Source: Candidatus Sysuiplasma acidicola (GTDB lineage Archaea > Thermoplasmatota > Thermoplasmata > Sysuiplasmatales > Sysuiplasmataceae). Taken from it: DNA of 51,340 bases. Positions within the stretch are counted from its first letter, which is position 1. The number at the start of each line of letters is the position of its first letter. The stretch is taken from NCBI GenBank assembly GCA_019721035.1, contig JAHEAA010000003.1, positions 1 to 51,340 on the forward strand. The letters are read 5' to 3'. A program made the position numbers and the translations under genes. Shown here in pieces: positions 16,481 through 24,974 of the stretch. The notes beneath the pieces were generated by a model. It was given only the letters and a program-made list of their open reading frames with translations, was not told where the DNA came from and did no database searches.

Positions 16481-18338
16481 CGGTGCAGGCATAAAGGCAG
16501 GTCTCGAAATACATCAGCAGCTCGACACGAACAAGCTGTTCTGCTCCTGTCAGTCGATACTGAGCGATACGGTGTCCGGCAGCGTCTTCAGAAAGTTGAG
16601 AGTATCCAGATCGGAAATGGGTGAGATAGATCGGGCAGCAGAGTGGCAATCCTCCATGGACAGGCTCTTCAGGTATGAAGTCACGGACAACAGCTGCCTT
16701 GTCGAACTCGACGAGGAACCGCCGCACGAAGTCAATTCGGAAGCAATTTTCACCGGACTGGAAATGGCAATGCTTCTTCATTCCAGACCTGTGGATGAAG
16801 TGCATTTCATGCGCAAGATTGTCGTAGACGGTTCCAACACCACGGGTTTTCAGCGCACAGCTCTCATTGCCACCGGCGGCTATGTCAAAGTCGGGGAAAA
16901 GCATGTGCGCATACAGACGATCTGCTGCGAGGAGGATGCATGCCGCAGGATGGAACTGAAGGGGGACACCGTTGTTTACAGGCTCGATAGACTTGGCGTT
17001 CCACTGCTTGAAATAGCAACCGAGCCGGACATCGACTCGCCGGAACTGCTTAAGGAAATAGCGAAACGGATAGGGCAGCTTCTCAGGGCAACCGGAAGGG
17101 TGAAAAGGGGAATAGGAACTATAAGGGAGGATCTGAATATTTCGATCGCGGGCGGAGCAAGGGTGGAAATCAAAGGCGTTCAGGAGCTGGACATGCTGCC
17201 CAAAATAGCATCAATGGAAGCAATGCGGCAGAAGCGTCTTACCGACGCCGCAGCGGAACTCCGGAAAAGGGGAGCAAAGAAACACAGACAGGCGTGGAAG
17301 GACATCACCAATCTGTTTGTATCGAGCAACTCGTCAGTCATAAGGAACGCTCTTTCAGCCGGGAATGTGATAGGCGGTGCCCTGCTGCCATCATTTAACG
17401 GCGTACTGTCATCAGACGGCGTGAGTGTTGTGGGCACTGAACTGGCGCAGCGTGTGCGTCCCCTTGGCGTCCGCGGCGTCATGCATTCCGACGAGCTGCC
17501 CGCATACGGCATAAGCAGTGAGGAAAAAGCATCCGTCGCACGGTCGCTTTCAGCCGTGGCAGGCGACGCATTTGTCATTGCCGCTGCGCCTTCAGGCATT
17601 ATGGATCGTATTTTCGACGAGATTTTCCGCAGGGCGGGCGAGGCAATTGAGGGAGTGCCGGAAGAGACTAGGGACGCGATGCAGGACGGCAGTACTGCAT
17701 ACAGCAGGCCCCTTCCTGGAAGAGCGAGGATGTATCCTGAGACGGATGTTCTGCCTGTTGTCATAACTGAAGATTTCTTGAAGGCCGTGGCGGAGAAACT
17801 GCCGGAGCCGTTCGAAGTGCAGGCCGGACGCCTTTCACAGACCTTCTCCATACACATGCAGCAGGCTGTCCAGATAGCAGAGGAGGGACTGGCGCCCTTC
17901 TTCGAAGCCGTATGCAGTGCTTATGGTAATGCGTCGGTTCTTGCCAGAATCCTGCTAAATTACATACCGGAGGCGGAGAGGAACACAGGCAAGACGTTCG
18001 ATGATCGTGAGGCGATTGAGCAGATCATGCAGGCGCTTGCGGCTGGACGATTTGCCAAAGAAGGCGTTCCTTCAGTGATATCATGCATACTGGGCGGAAA
18101 GCGGGCGTCAGATTGCATTGCGGAGGCATCCTCATCTTCCGGGGGCGTGGACGCGGCGAAGATAATTGCCGGCATAATCGAAAGCCATATGGAAATGGTG
18201 AGGGAAAGGGGCGAGGCGTCGCTCGGCCCGCTGATGGGGCTGGCAATGAAGGAGCTCAGGGGAAGGATGGACGGGAAGGACATCAGCTCACTCCTTCTTT
18301 CTGAAATAAGGAATGCGCTCGCCGGTCGCGGCCCGTGA
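16470..18338 (+). CDS. gatE: Glu-tRNA(Gln) amidotransferase subunit E (GatE)
   Basis: This is a 622-residue GatB-like kinase and amidase partner of GatD. It begins GIKAGLEIHQQLDTNKLFCSC, then SFIHRS-like substrate residues and LDRLGVPLLEIATEPDI. The archaeal-specific GAD insertion, shared with bacterial AspRS, is at about residues 290-410 (LRxLGVRGVMHSDELP type). The C-terminal helical YqeY-like tail is at about 480-622. Together with GatD it makes Gln-tRNA(Gln) from Glu-tRNA(Gln). GatDE is found only in archaea, so this gene pair is strong taxonomic evidence. Its 3' end overlaps the convergent methylase gene by 56 bases, a tight antisense arrangement. Confidence 0.96.
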   Translation: MPNDGAGIKAGLEIHQQLDTNKLFCSCQSILSDTVSGSVFRKLRVSRSEMGEIDRAAEWQSSMDRLFRYEVTDNSCLVELDEEPPHEVNSEAIFTGLEMAMLLHSRPVDEVHFMRKIVVDGSNTTGFQRTALIATGGYVKVGEKHVRIQTICCEEDACRRMELKGDTVVYRLDRLGVPLLEIATEPDIDSPELLKEIAKRIGQLLRATGRVKRGIGTIREDLNISIAGGARVEIKGVQELDMLPKIASMEAMRQKRLTDAAAELRKRGAKKHRQAWKDITNLFVSSNSSVIRNALSAGNVIGGALLPSFNGVLSSDGVSVVGTELAQRVRPLGVRGVMHSDELPAYGISSEEKASVARSLSAVAGDAFVIAAAPSGIMDRIFDEIFRRAGEAIEGVPEETRDAMQDGSTAYSRPLPGRARMYPETDVLPVVITEDFLKAVAEKLPEPFEVQAGRLSQTFSIHMQQAVQIAEEGLAPFFEAVCSAYGNASVLARILLNYIPEAERNTGKTFDDREAIEQIMQALAAGRFAKEGVPSVISCILGGKRASDCIAEASSSSGGVDAAKIIAGIIESHMEMVRERGEASLGPLMGLAMKELRGRMDGKDISSLLLSEIRNALAGRGP

Positions 18339-18897
18339 GACGTGCCTCCACGACGGCTATCGTCTCGAATTCCAGTTTACACTGTTTCAGCTTCCTGAAC
18401 GACCACGCCGCCCCGGTTGTACCGAGGAGTTCACTCATGCCGCCAAGCGAACTGAGCACGAGCATCACCCTGCCGTTCTTCCGCAGCATGTCTTCGGCCT
18501 GGGACAGCAGACACTGGGCAAGCTCATACCCCTTCTCTCCTCCGGTCAGCAATCTGTCCGGATATCCGGCATCAGGAAGGTAGGGCGGGTTGAATGCAAT
18601 CACATCGTGCCTGCCGGTTAGCGCCGTGAGCAAATCGCATCTCACAGTCTGAATGACAACACCATTCATCCGCGCATTGTGCGACGCCGCATGAAGGCAG
18701 TCAGTACTGATGTCTGTGGAAACAACGCCGTATCCAAGCATGGCTGCCCTGATGCCTATAATGCCTGTCCCCGTCCCTACATCGATGAAACTGCCTTCCC
18801 CCGAGTCCAGCGCGTCTAGCAGGAGTTCAGTGTCTTCCGAGGGGAAGTATGTGTCGTCTGACCATCTGTCGATTTCAATGCCCTTTATGCGCACCAT
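18283..18897 (-). CDS. HemK/Mtq2-like protein glutamine methyltransferase
   Basis: The protein has 204 residues from ATG 18897. The SAM loop is FIDVGTGTGIIGIRA (38-51), and NPPYLP at about 103-108 is the N-P-P-Y motif of enzymes that methylate Gln or Asn nitrogen and adenine. The PSEDTELLLDAL start is typical of the Mtq2/HemK2 group, which methylates the GGQ glutamine of archaeal/eukaryotic release factor aRF1. That target is family-based inference. GGAG eight bases ahead supports this start; ATG 18933 would reach further into the upstream gene. It overlaps the SRPBCC gene by 23 bases and gatE (opposite strand) by 56 bases. Confidence 0.8.
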   Translation of the reverse strand: MVRIKGIEIDRWSDDTYFPSEDTELLLDALDSGEGSFIDVGTGTGIIGIRAAMLGYGVVSTDISTDCLHAASHNARMNGVVIQTVRCDLLTALTGRHDVIAFNPPYLPDAGYPDRLLTGGEKGYELAQCLLSQAEDMLRKNGRVMLVLSSLGGMSELLGTTGAAWSFRKLKQCKLEFETIAVVEARLTGRDRRAHSLFQKEGVS

Positions 18898-19351
18898 CTG
18901 TTTCTCCGCCCACGCTGCGGATGTACTCGGCAAACTGTCTCATATGTTCCTGCATATCGAATTCTATTGCCCTTCTTATTCTCCACTTCGCTGGAGGCAA
19001 TGAAAGTGGAATCTTCCACCATCCTTTAGGTTCCAGCACGATGAGCGCATCGATCCGCGCCTTTCCCGCCTCGTCCGTCATCGTGTACGTTCCCCTGACA
19101 TTCCATATCCTGCTGCGCGATTCGAATTCCACTCTTCCGGGCGGTATGATGTGTGCAACGGTTCTGTCAACAAATTTAAACGGTCTTGTGAAGGTGTCTT
19201 CCATCGTCACCGTGTTGCCATCCCTGGAGAGTATCTTTCTTTCGGCCGTCATGTATTTGTTTGTAACGCTGTCATCAGGCCCGTAGTCCGTCCACCAGCT
19301 GAACAGCTCTGATGCCGATGCCGCCGCCATGGCTCTCAGCGCTATACGCAT
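18875..19351 (-). CDS. SRPBCC-fold (START/polyketide-cyclase-like) protein
   Basis: This 158-residue protein has alternating beta strands and a long C-terminal helix. ASASELFSWWTDYGPDD follows the first strand, FVDRTVAHIIPPGRVEFESRSRIWNVRGTYTM runs in the middle, and the end helix has EHMRQFAEYIRSVGG. This is the helix-grip shape of SRPBCC proteins, which bind hydrophobic ligands or act as cyclases, co-chaperones or toxins. No ligand can be predicted. It is third of four genes in the same direction and its end overlaps the start of the methylase gene. Confidence 0.68.
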   Translation of the reverse strand: MRIALRAMAAASASELFSWWTDYGPDDSVTNKYMTAERKILSRDGNTVTMEDTFTRPFKFVDRTVAHIIPPGRVEFESRSRIWNVRGTYTMTDEAGKARIDALIVLEPKGWWKIPLSLPPAKWRIRRAIEFDMQEHMRQFAEYIRSVGGETDGAHKGH

Positions 19352-19414
19352 AGGCTCACATCCCGTATTCTTCTGCTGTCCGCATCTTCCAGTATGGGGT
19401 GGTGCATCTGACGA

Positions 19415-20053
19415 TCACTGCCTGCGTCTCTCCGCGTGTGGGCGCTGATGGTGACCGGTGGATTCCCGCATCATCTTCGCATATACCCTGATGATGTCTG
19501 CAGCATCCGCAGATCCCTGATTGATCATCCTCTTCTCCGTCTTGATTTTCGTGATAACTGCATTGCCCCTGTCCGTTTCGATGATGTCTCCGATTGAAAA
19601 CTCCTCTTCGGGCTGCGCTTCAATCTTCATCGAAAAAGTCGTTGAGCCGCGGTTTACTGAAACTCTGACCAGCTTTCTGGTTGTAGACTTTGCCCATATC
19701 GTTCTGATATCCGAACCCGCCGCTTCTCTGCTTCTTCCGTTTGCAGTTTCAATGGCTGTTACGAGGCTCCTCGCATCTCCGAGATAGATTTCCTCCCCCG
19801 TTCTGACAATCTCATCCATGAACAGCTTCGTTGTTCCGCGAACGGATGTGCCTTCGGAGCTCAGGACATACTGGACGTCCGTCAGTTTCTCCTCCACGAA
19901 TGCCCTCTTGTGCACGTGTGAACATTCGAGGCATCTCAGTGTGAGTTCAGTGCCCTCTCTTCCGACGCCCTTCTGCGCATGCACAATTGCATGCGATGTT
20001 GCCCTCCTGCATACCGGGCATTCAACCTCTAAATCCTCCTGTTCGCTCATCAT
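19415..20053 (-). CDS. HVO_0476-family zinc-finger protein
   Basis: This 212-residue protein has one zinc ribbon near the N-terminus: C12/C15 (CPVC) and C41/C44 (CLEC). A beta-rich region with LFMDEIVRTGEEIYLGDA and FSIGDIIETDRGNAVITKIKTEKRM follows. The family (COG1326) is archaeal and conserved in gene context with information-processing genes, but its function is unknown. The tail HHQRPHAERRRQ is basic and could touch nucleic acid. The start overlaps the HAD gene's stop by four bases (ATGA), so they are translationally coupled. Confidence 0.78.
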   Translation of the reverse strand: MMSEQEDLEVECPVCRRATSHAIVHAQKGVGREGTELTLRCLECSHVHKRAFVEEKLTDVQYVLSSEGTSVRGTTKLFMDEIVRTGEEIYLGDARSLVTAIETANGRSREAAGSDIRTIWAKSTTRKLVRVSVNRGSTTFSMKIEAQPEEEFSIGDIIETDRGNAVITKIKTEKRMINQGSADAADIIRVYAKMMRESTGHHQRPHAERRRQ

Positions 20054-20697
20054 TCCTTCACCACCAAATCGATTATTCTCGTCAGATCCTTCTTCCTGAC
20101 TGCATGGTCTGCAGCCTTCTCAATGCTTCTGTTCCATGCGTTGAAGGCGACGCTGATGCCTGCCGAACTGAAGAGCGAAATGTCTGATGGGCCGTCGCCT
20201 ATCGCGGCGCACTCTGACCTGCCGACGTTGAACATCTTCATGATTTTCAACGCGCATTCGGATTTATCCTTTATCCTTACCCTCAACACTCCCTCGCCGG
20301 TAAGCATGCCCTCTCGATCGGCTTCGAGTCCGTTAGCAATGGCGCAGTCTATGCCTGTGAGTGAAGCTACTCTTTCTGCGAGTACATCTATGCCGCCGCT
20401 GATGATTGCCGTTCTGATGCCCCTCTCTCGCAGCGCGGCTACTGTTTCAACAGCACCGTTCATCAGCGGCTCTGCGTCCAGTATGCCGGTTATGTCAGAG
20501 ACGGAGAGATCGGGTTTCACGTTTCTCCAGAGTTTGATATCGGATCTCATGAACTCCGCTTCGTCGATATCGTTGTCGAAAAAGCGCCTGGCATTCTCAT
20601 CATTGCTGACACCGAAATGTCTGTGAATGGTAACCCATGAGCTGGTAGCATCGACTAGAACGCCGTCCATGTCAAACAGGACAAGTTTAAGAGACAT
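20050..20697 (-). CDS. HAD-superfamily phosphatase, SerB-like
   Basis: The product has 215 residues. HAD motif I is FDMDGVLVD (D9 nucleophile, D11 acid), motif II is IISGG near residue 100, a Lys is found in RIKDKSECALKIM, and motif IV is GDGPSDISLFSSAG. The cap insert and overall length match phosphoserine phosphatase-like HADs. Dephosphorylation of a small phosphorylated metabolite is safe; phosphoserine is likely but not proven. It starts the four-gene minus-strand run (HAD, HVO_0476, SRPBCC, methylase), with four-base coupling to the next gene. Confidence 0.82.
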   Translation of the reverse strand: MSLKLVLFDMDGVLVDATSSWVTIHRHFGVSNDENARRFFDNDIDEAEFMRSDIKLWRNVKPDLSVSDITGILDAEPLMNGAVETVAALRERGIRTAIISGGIDVLAERVASLTGIDCAIANGLEADREGMLTGEGVLRVRIKDKSECALKIMKMFNVGRSECAAIGDGPSDISLFSSAGISVAFNAWNRSIEKAADHAVRKKDLTRIIDLVVKE

Positions 20698-20720
20698 CTA
20701 CGGCAATCCACCGCCCGGTG

Positions 20721-21782
20721 TTAAGTGCCCTTGTTGCTATCTTCGTCTTTCTCCTTCCCCTCTTCCTTCCAGTTGTAGCTCTTGTTCAGAAGCGTGATGG
20801 TGCCCGCGACTATGACGATGGAAATGGCAAGTGCAACGAACATGAGCGAATGGTCGAGATCCAGCGACCCGATAAAACCGGAAATTGGCAGAAGCGTCGC
20901 ATGGGCTAGAGGTACCACGGTGAAATTCAGGTACGTCACTTTAGATATTGCAATGGTTACGCTCCCCTGTCCGGGCAGATATCCGTTTTTCTGCACCCTG
21001 ATTGTATATGTTCCCTGAGGTATGTTGTTCACTTCGTATATGCCGTTTGCATCTGTAACTGCCTGAAAAGTTCCGCCCGTTCCAGTAATGGTCACATTTG
21101 CGTACGCTAGCGGTTTCGCCGCTCCTGAACCCGTAGTTACGTTTACAAAACCGACGATCTCACCGAGCAGAGGTTTCAGTGTGAAGTTCAGCAAATTATC
21201 TGATCCCGGCGAAATTGATATTGACGTTTCGCTGACTCCGTACCCCTTTTTCGTTGCACTCGCATTGTACCTGCCTGCGGGAATGCCTGTCAGGATATAC
21301 TCTCCAAGCGGCGCCGATGTATGTGTGGAGTATGAAATAGTAGAATTGCCAGATGTCGTGTTGCTCAATGTGACTGTTACATTGGCCACCGGGATGACGC
21401 CGTTTGTCACAAAACCTGTCAGGTTTCCATGAATTGCAATCATGGTAAAGAGTGCGCTGAAATTACCGGACCGCAGACTCGTGTTTGTGTAGGACGTGTT
21501 TGCTGCATACCCTTTCAACGTGGCAGTTATGTTGTACAGGCCAGGCGTTACGGCGAAAGAAGCTGTACCGTTAGCACCCGTCTTCAATGAATAGCTCGCA
21601 GCCACGCTGCTCGATGTATTCTTTACAGTGACTGTCACGCCGGCTAGCGGCAAACCTCCCGCTGTCATTACCTTCGCATGAACGTAGTATTCCGTGGACG
21701 CGTGTACAGGCTGCGCTATTACACCGGCACAGACAAGCGTAAGCAACAGGATTGCTGTCACCCCAACGGCCAATCTGTTCAT
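20721..21782 (-). CDS. secreted/membrane-anchored protein with carboxypeptidase-regulatory-like repeats
   Basis: This 353-residue protein starts with a signal peptide (hydrophobic residues 5-28, ending near VHAS). It then has three tandem modules of about 80-90 residues (roughly 29-113, 114-205, 206-290). Each has the carboxypeptidase-regulatory-like pattern: GxxLAGVTVTVKN, GANGTASFxVxPGxYNIT and KGYxxNT. One transmembrane helix at about 313-333 and a charged cytoplasmic tail follow. Many N-x-S/T sites suggest heavy glycosylation. It is probably a surface protein fixed by its C-terminus; such modules act as scaffolding. The function and any partners are unknown. Confidence 0.8.
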   Translation of the reverse strand: MNRLAVGVTAILLLTLVCAGVIAQPVHASTEYYVHAKVMTAGGLPLAGVTVTVKNTSSSVAASYSLKTGANGTASFAVTPGLYNITATLKGYAANTSYTNTSLRSGNFSALFTMIAIHGNLTGFVTNGVIPVANVTVTLSNTTSGNSTISYSTHTSAPLGEYILTGIPAGRYNASATKKGYGVSETSISISPGSDNLLNFTLKPLLGEIVGFVNVTTGSGAAKPLAYANVTITGTGGTFQAVTDANGIYEVNNIPQGTYTIRVQKNGYLPGQGSVTIAISKVTYLNFTVVPLAHATLLPISGFIGSLDLDHSLMFVALAISIVIVAGTITLLNKSYNWKEEGKEKDEDSNKGT

Positions 21783-21867
21783 GACAGGGTTAAGTTAACT
21801 TATAAGCTATATTAATGACTCTGTGAGCTGCTGATTGAGAACGGCCGGCAGCGCTTTACAGATTCTG

Positions 21868-21876
21868 CTTATTTAG
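21868..21876 (+). promoter_or_regulatory. TATA-like box for the VOC gene
   Basis: CTTATTTAG is centred about 26-27 bases before the ATG at 21899, predicting a leaderless message. Confidence 0.5.
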
Positions 21877-21898
21877 TAAATCTGAGATATGCTTCTTC

Positions 21899-22240
21899 AT
21901 GATTAAGAAAATAGTCGATATGGCCGTTATGGTCTCCGATGCTGCGGCCGCAGCAAAGTGGTACAGTGAAAAACTGGGATTCAAGACAGTGTCCAGCGAG
22001 GGACACTGGATCACTGTCGCGCCAGAGGGATCGCAGACTGTTCTTCACCTGTGCGAGGGAAAACTCGAACCAGGAAACACCGGAATAGCATTTTCAAGTG
22101 ATGATATTGATCGTACGTACGAAGAACTCACATCAAGAGGTGTGGAGTTCACGAGCAAACCTGAAGACAAAGGCTGGGGCAAATTTGCGATGTTCCGCGA
22201 TCCATCGGGGAACGAATTCTGGCTCCTCGGCAACGAGTAA
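21899..22240 (+). CDS. VOC-superfamily (glyoxalase/bleomycin-resistance-like) protein
   Basis: This small 113-residue protein has the two beta-alpha-beta-beta-beta modules of the VOC fold. It opens MIKKIVDMAVMVSDAAAAAKW and YSEKLGFKTVSSEGHWITVA, and ends FAMFRDPSGNEFWLLGNE, the standard VOC tail with a metal-ligand Glu. Members bind a metal and act on varied small molecules or bind antibiotics. The substrate is unknown. It is a single gene between the surface protein and alaS, both on the other strand. Confidence 0.85.
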   Translation: MIKKIVDMAVMVSDAAAAAKWYSEKLGFKTVSSEGHWITVAPEGSQTVLHLCEGKLEPGNTGIAFSSDDIDRTYEELTSRGVEFTSKPEDKGWGKFAMFRDPSGNEFWLLGNE

Positions 22241-22257
22241 TTGGTCAGCGAGTAGCT

Positions 22258-24921
22258 TCAGACAGCATCCTGCACAAGGGCCCTCAGCCTGTGTTCGTCG
22301 AACACTCTTATAACACCCTGTGCGAAATCCGGACTTCCGCCACCAGCGCCCCCAAACGCGGCCGTGATAGACTTGAACAGCGCTGAGCAGTCAAGCGGGC
22401 ATGTCGGCCCCTTTCCTATCAGTATCCTGCTCTTTTCTCCAGGAACAACCAGCACCGCAAGCACATTGCCCGACGAAGTGAGCGATTTCAAAAGTGACTG
22501 TGCAGTCTTCGCATCCTTGCCGGAAAACCAGAAAACGACTTTGGTCTCATTCCTGATATGAGCCTCCCTGAGCAACTGTCCGGAGAGAGCGATGAGAGCG
22601 GATGCCTCCGTTTCCCTGAGACTTCTTTCCATTCTTCTGAGATCCGACGATAGCTTTTCCACCGAATGTATTATGTGCTCCTCGTCTGAATTGAGCCGTT
22701 CTCGCAGCATTTCCAGCAGCGCACTCCTTTCCTGCATCACGCGCAGGGCGGGCAGCCCCGCGACAAATTCGATCCTTATCACGCCGTCCTGTATCCTCTG
22801 CGTCTGCAGTATCTTCACCGTGCCTATCTCACCTGTGCGCTCACAGTGTGTTCCGGCGCAGGCCTCGACATCCCATCCATCAATGGTCACAACCCTTATG
22901 TCTCTGCCCGGCACGACGCCGCCCTGGTATAGTCTGAAACCGTACTTGCTCTCGGCGACAATTCTGTTCATGACCTCGACTGTAATCTTCCTGTCTTCGA
23001 ATACGATCCTGTTGACCGTTTCCTCCAGCTCCTCAAGTTCCTTCCTGGTGAGCTGCGCATAATGTGTTATGTCCAGTCTTGAAATATTGCTCTGCTTGTG
23101 GGCACCTGCCTGCCAGACATGGTTTCCAAGCACCTTCCTCGCTCCTGCTATGAGCACGTGCGTGGCGGTGTGGTGGCGCATGAGATTCATCCTTCTCTCT
23201 TTATCGATTGCGCACCTTACTTCCGAACCCTCTTCCAGTCTTCTGCCTTCAAAGAAATGAACGATTACATTCCCGACGAGCTGCACGTCGGTTACGCGCC
23301 TTCCGTCTATGTAGCCGTTATCCGGATCCTGTCCTCCTCCCTCGGGGTAGAAATACGTCCTGTCCAGCACGGCAATCCCCTCGCCGCTGAAAAGCACCCT
23401 CGCCGTGAACTCCAGCGTGTACTGGGAATCATAATATGCTCGTACAGTCGGGGCAAGTTTTGGTATGCTGAGCTCCTCGCGCTTCTCCTCCGAAGGTTCG
23501 GCAGCCGAGGAGTGGCCAGCGGCTATTCGCGCATAAAAGTCGTCCGGTACATCCACCGGTCCTGATGCGAATTCTGCGACCTGTTCCGGACTCAGTCCGT
23601 GTGACTCGTAGAGTTCTGTGAGCTGTTCCATGCCCAGTGTCCTGCTCTTGCTCGACGCCTCCATCTTTGAAACGATCGTCCTTCCGCGGGATACCGTGTC
23701 TTCGTACTTGTCCTGCTCAACCTCGACGAGTTTCAGTATGTCTTCTCTCTCCTCCCTGAGTTCCGGGAAATCACTGCTCCAGTAATCCATCTGGCGTCCG
23801 ACAACCTCCGAAAGCCTCATGTCTCCGCCGAGGCTGTTCAGCGCCCTGATACCCCTCCTGACGAGCAGGCGCGCAAAATATCCCTCCTTCGCGTTGGACG
23901 GCATTACTCCGTCATGGAGCATCATGGCCAGTGAACGCGTGTGGTCAAGCAGCACGTACATGTTCTCCAGCGGAAGAAGTTTCTTCAAAAGCTCTTCGGG
24001 CGATATGCCGATGTTTTTCGCCACCGTTCTTCTCGTTTCGCTGATTGCCCCCGGCGTTTTTGCATCCATGAGTCCTGCTACTCTGCTGTACTCTGAAAGC
24101 ATTCTGTCGTCTCCTTGTATGTCGAACTCCTCCTTCATCCTGGCAAGCAGTGTGCCGAACACTGCCTCATATGCTGAAGGTGAACCCTGTGAAACCCAAG
24201 CCAGCCTTTCCAGGCCGTAGCCTGTGTCGACAACCGTCATGTCCATCGGAACCTTTCCGCCGTCCGCATCTCTGTACATCATGAAAACCAGTGTCGCGAC
24301 CTCACTTCCCTCGACGAGCACTTCTAAGCAGGGACCGGAATTCCCTCCTCCGGCCCATTCCTCCTCCTTGTATGTTATCAGTCCCCCGTCGACGCCGAGG
24401 TCCTTTGTAAGAAATTCATGGCAGAGCTCCACTGTTCTGTCCTTGAAGTAAACTTGATGATCGCGCGTGTTGAAACAGGTATGTGTCATCATTTCAAAGA
24501 GCGTGAAATGTCTGCCTGTCTTTCCAACATTGTCTATATCTATGAACCTCAGACATGGCTGTGACATTGTGAGAGGATTGGCAGGCGGCTCCACGGTGCC
24601 GCCGATTACCCATGGCTGGAAATTGTATATTGATGCCTGAACAAAGAATACGTCCGTGCGCCATCTTGCCATTATGGGATATCTGTTGATTCTTGTATGG
24701 CCCTTTGACGACGTGAAGGAAAGGAACTCCTCTCTCATTTCCCTGACGCCGAGTCTCTTCTTCATCGGGCTGTTGCCGAGGAACGTATAATCGACACAGG
24801 GAGGCTCGCCGCAGTACTCTCCGTTTCCCGTAGTCCAGTAGCTCTTGTGGCATGATTTGCACTGTTTCCTGCGGAAGCCTGCGTTCCTGAAATACTCAAG
24901 ATCGTATTCCCTGCTGTCCAT
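22258..24921 (-). CDS. alaS: alanyl-tRNA synthetase, archaeal type
   Basis: This 887-residue class II synthetase attaches alanine to tRNA(Ala). The archaeal N-terminus has a Cys cluster (CKSCHKSYWTTGNGEYCGEPPC region). The catalytic core includes MSQPCLRFIDIDNVGKTGRH and GGGNSGPCLEVLVEG. The editing domain shows HHTATHVLIAGA and CAGTHCERTGEIG zinc ligands that clear Ser or Gly mischarging. A C-terminal coiled coil and DHHA1-type C-Ala domain (SSGNVLAVLVVPG, GGAGGGSPDFAQGG-like) follows. The start is ATG 24921; a TATA-like element about 36 bases upstream predicts a leader of about 10 bases, and TTG 24939 would add six residues. It follows the DUF763 gene on the same strand. Confidence 0.97.
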   Translation of the reverse strand: MDSREYDLEYFRNAGFRRKQCKSCHKSYWTTGNGEYCGEPPCVDYTFLGNSPMKKRLGVREMREEFLSFTSSKGHTRINRYPIMARWRTDVFFVQASIYNFQPWVIGGTVEPPANPLTMSQPCLRFIDIDNVGKTGRHFTLFEMMTHTCFNTRDHQVYFKDRTVELCHEFLTKDLGVDGGLITYKEEEWAGGGNSGPCLEVLVEGSEVATLVFMMYRDADGGKVPMDMTVVDTGYGLERLAWVSQGSPSAYEAVFGTLLARMKEEFDIQGDDRMLSEYSRVAGLMDAKTPGAISETRRTVAKNIGISPEELLKKLLPLENMYVLLDHTRSLAMMLHDGVMPSNAKEGYFARLLVRRGIRALNSLGGDMRLSEVVGRQMDYWSSDFPELREEREDILKLVEVEQDKYEDTVSRGRTIVSKMEASSKSRTLGMEQLTELYESHGLSPEQVAEFASGPVDVPDDFYARIAAGHSSAAEPSEEKREELSIPKLAPTVRAYYDSQYTLEFTARVLFSGEGIAVLDRTYFYPEGGGQDPDNGYIDGRRVTDVQLVGNVIVHFFEGRRLEEGSEVRCAIDKERRMNLMRHHTATHVLIAGARKVLGNHVWQAGAHKQSNISRLDITHYAQLTRKELEELEETVNRIVFEDRKITVEVMNRIVAESKYGFRLYQGGVVPGRDIRVVTIDGWDVEACAGTHCERTGEIGTVKILQTQRIQDGVIRIEFVAGLPALRVMQERSALLEMLRERLNSDEEHIIHSVEKLSSDLRRMERSLRETEASALIALSGQLLREAHIRNETKVVFWFSGKDAKTAQSLLKSLTSSGNVLAVLVVPGEKSRILIGKGPTCPLDCSALFKSITAAFGGAGGGSPDFAQGVIRVFDEHRLRALVQDAV

Positions 24922-24974
24922 CTTAACCCGGCGCTCCAATGTCCGCGGAGCAAATAATAACTTTTGTGCCGGAG

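Noticed and set aside
17180-17857. 225-residue open frame on minus strand
   Set aside because: Antisense to gatE with low-complexity Ser/Pro-rich translation; no promoter.
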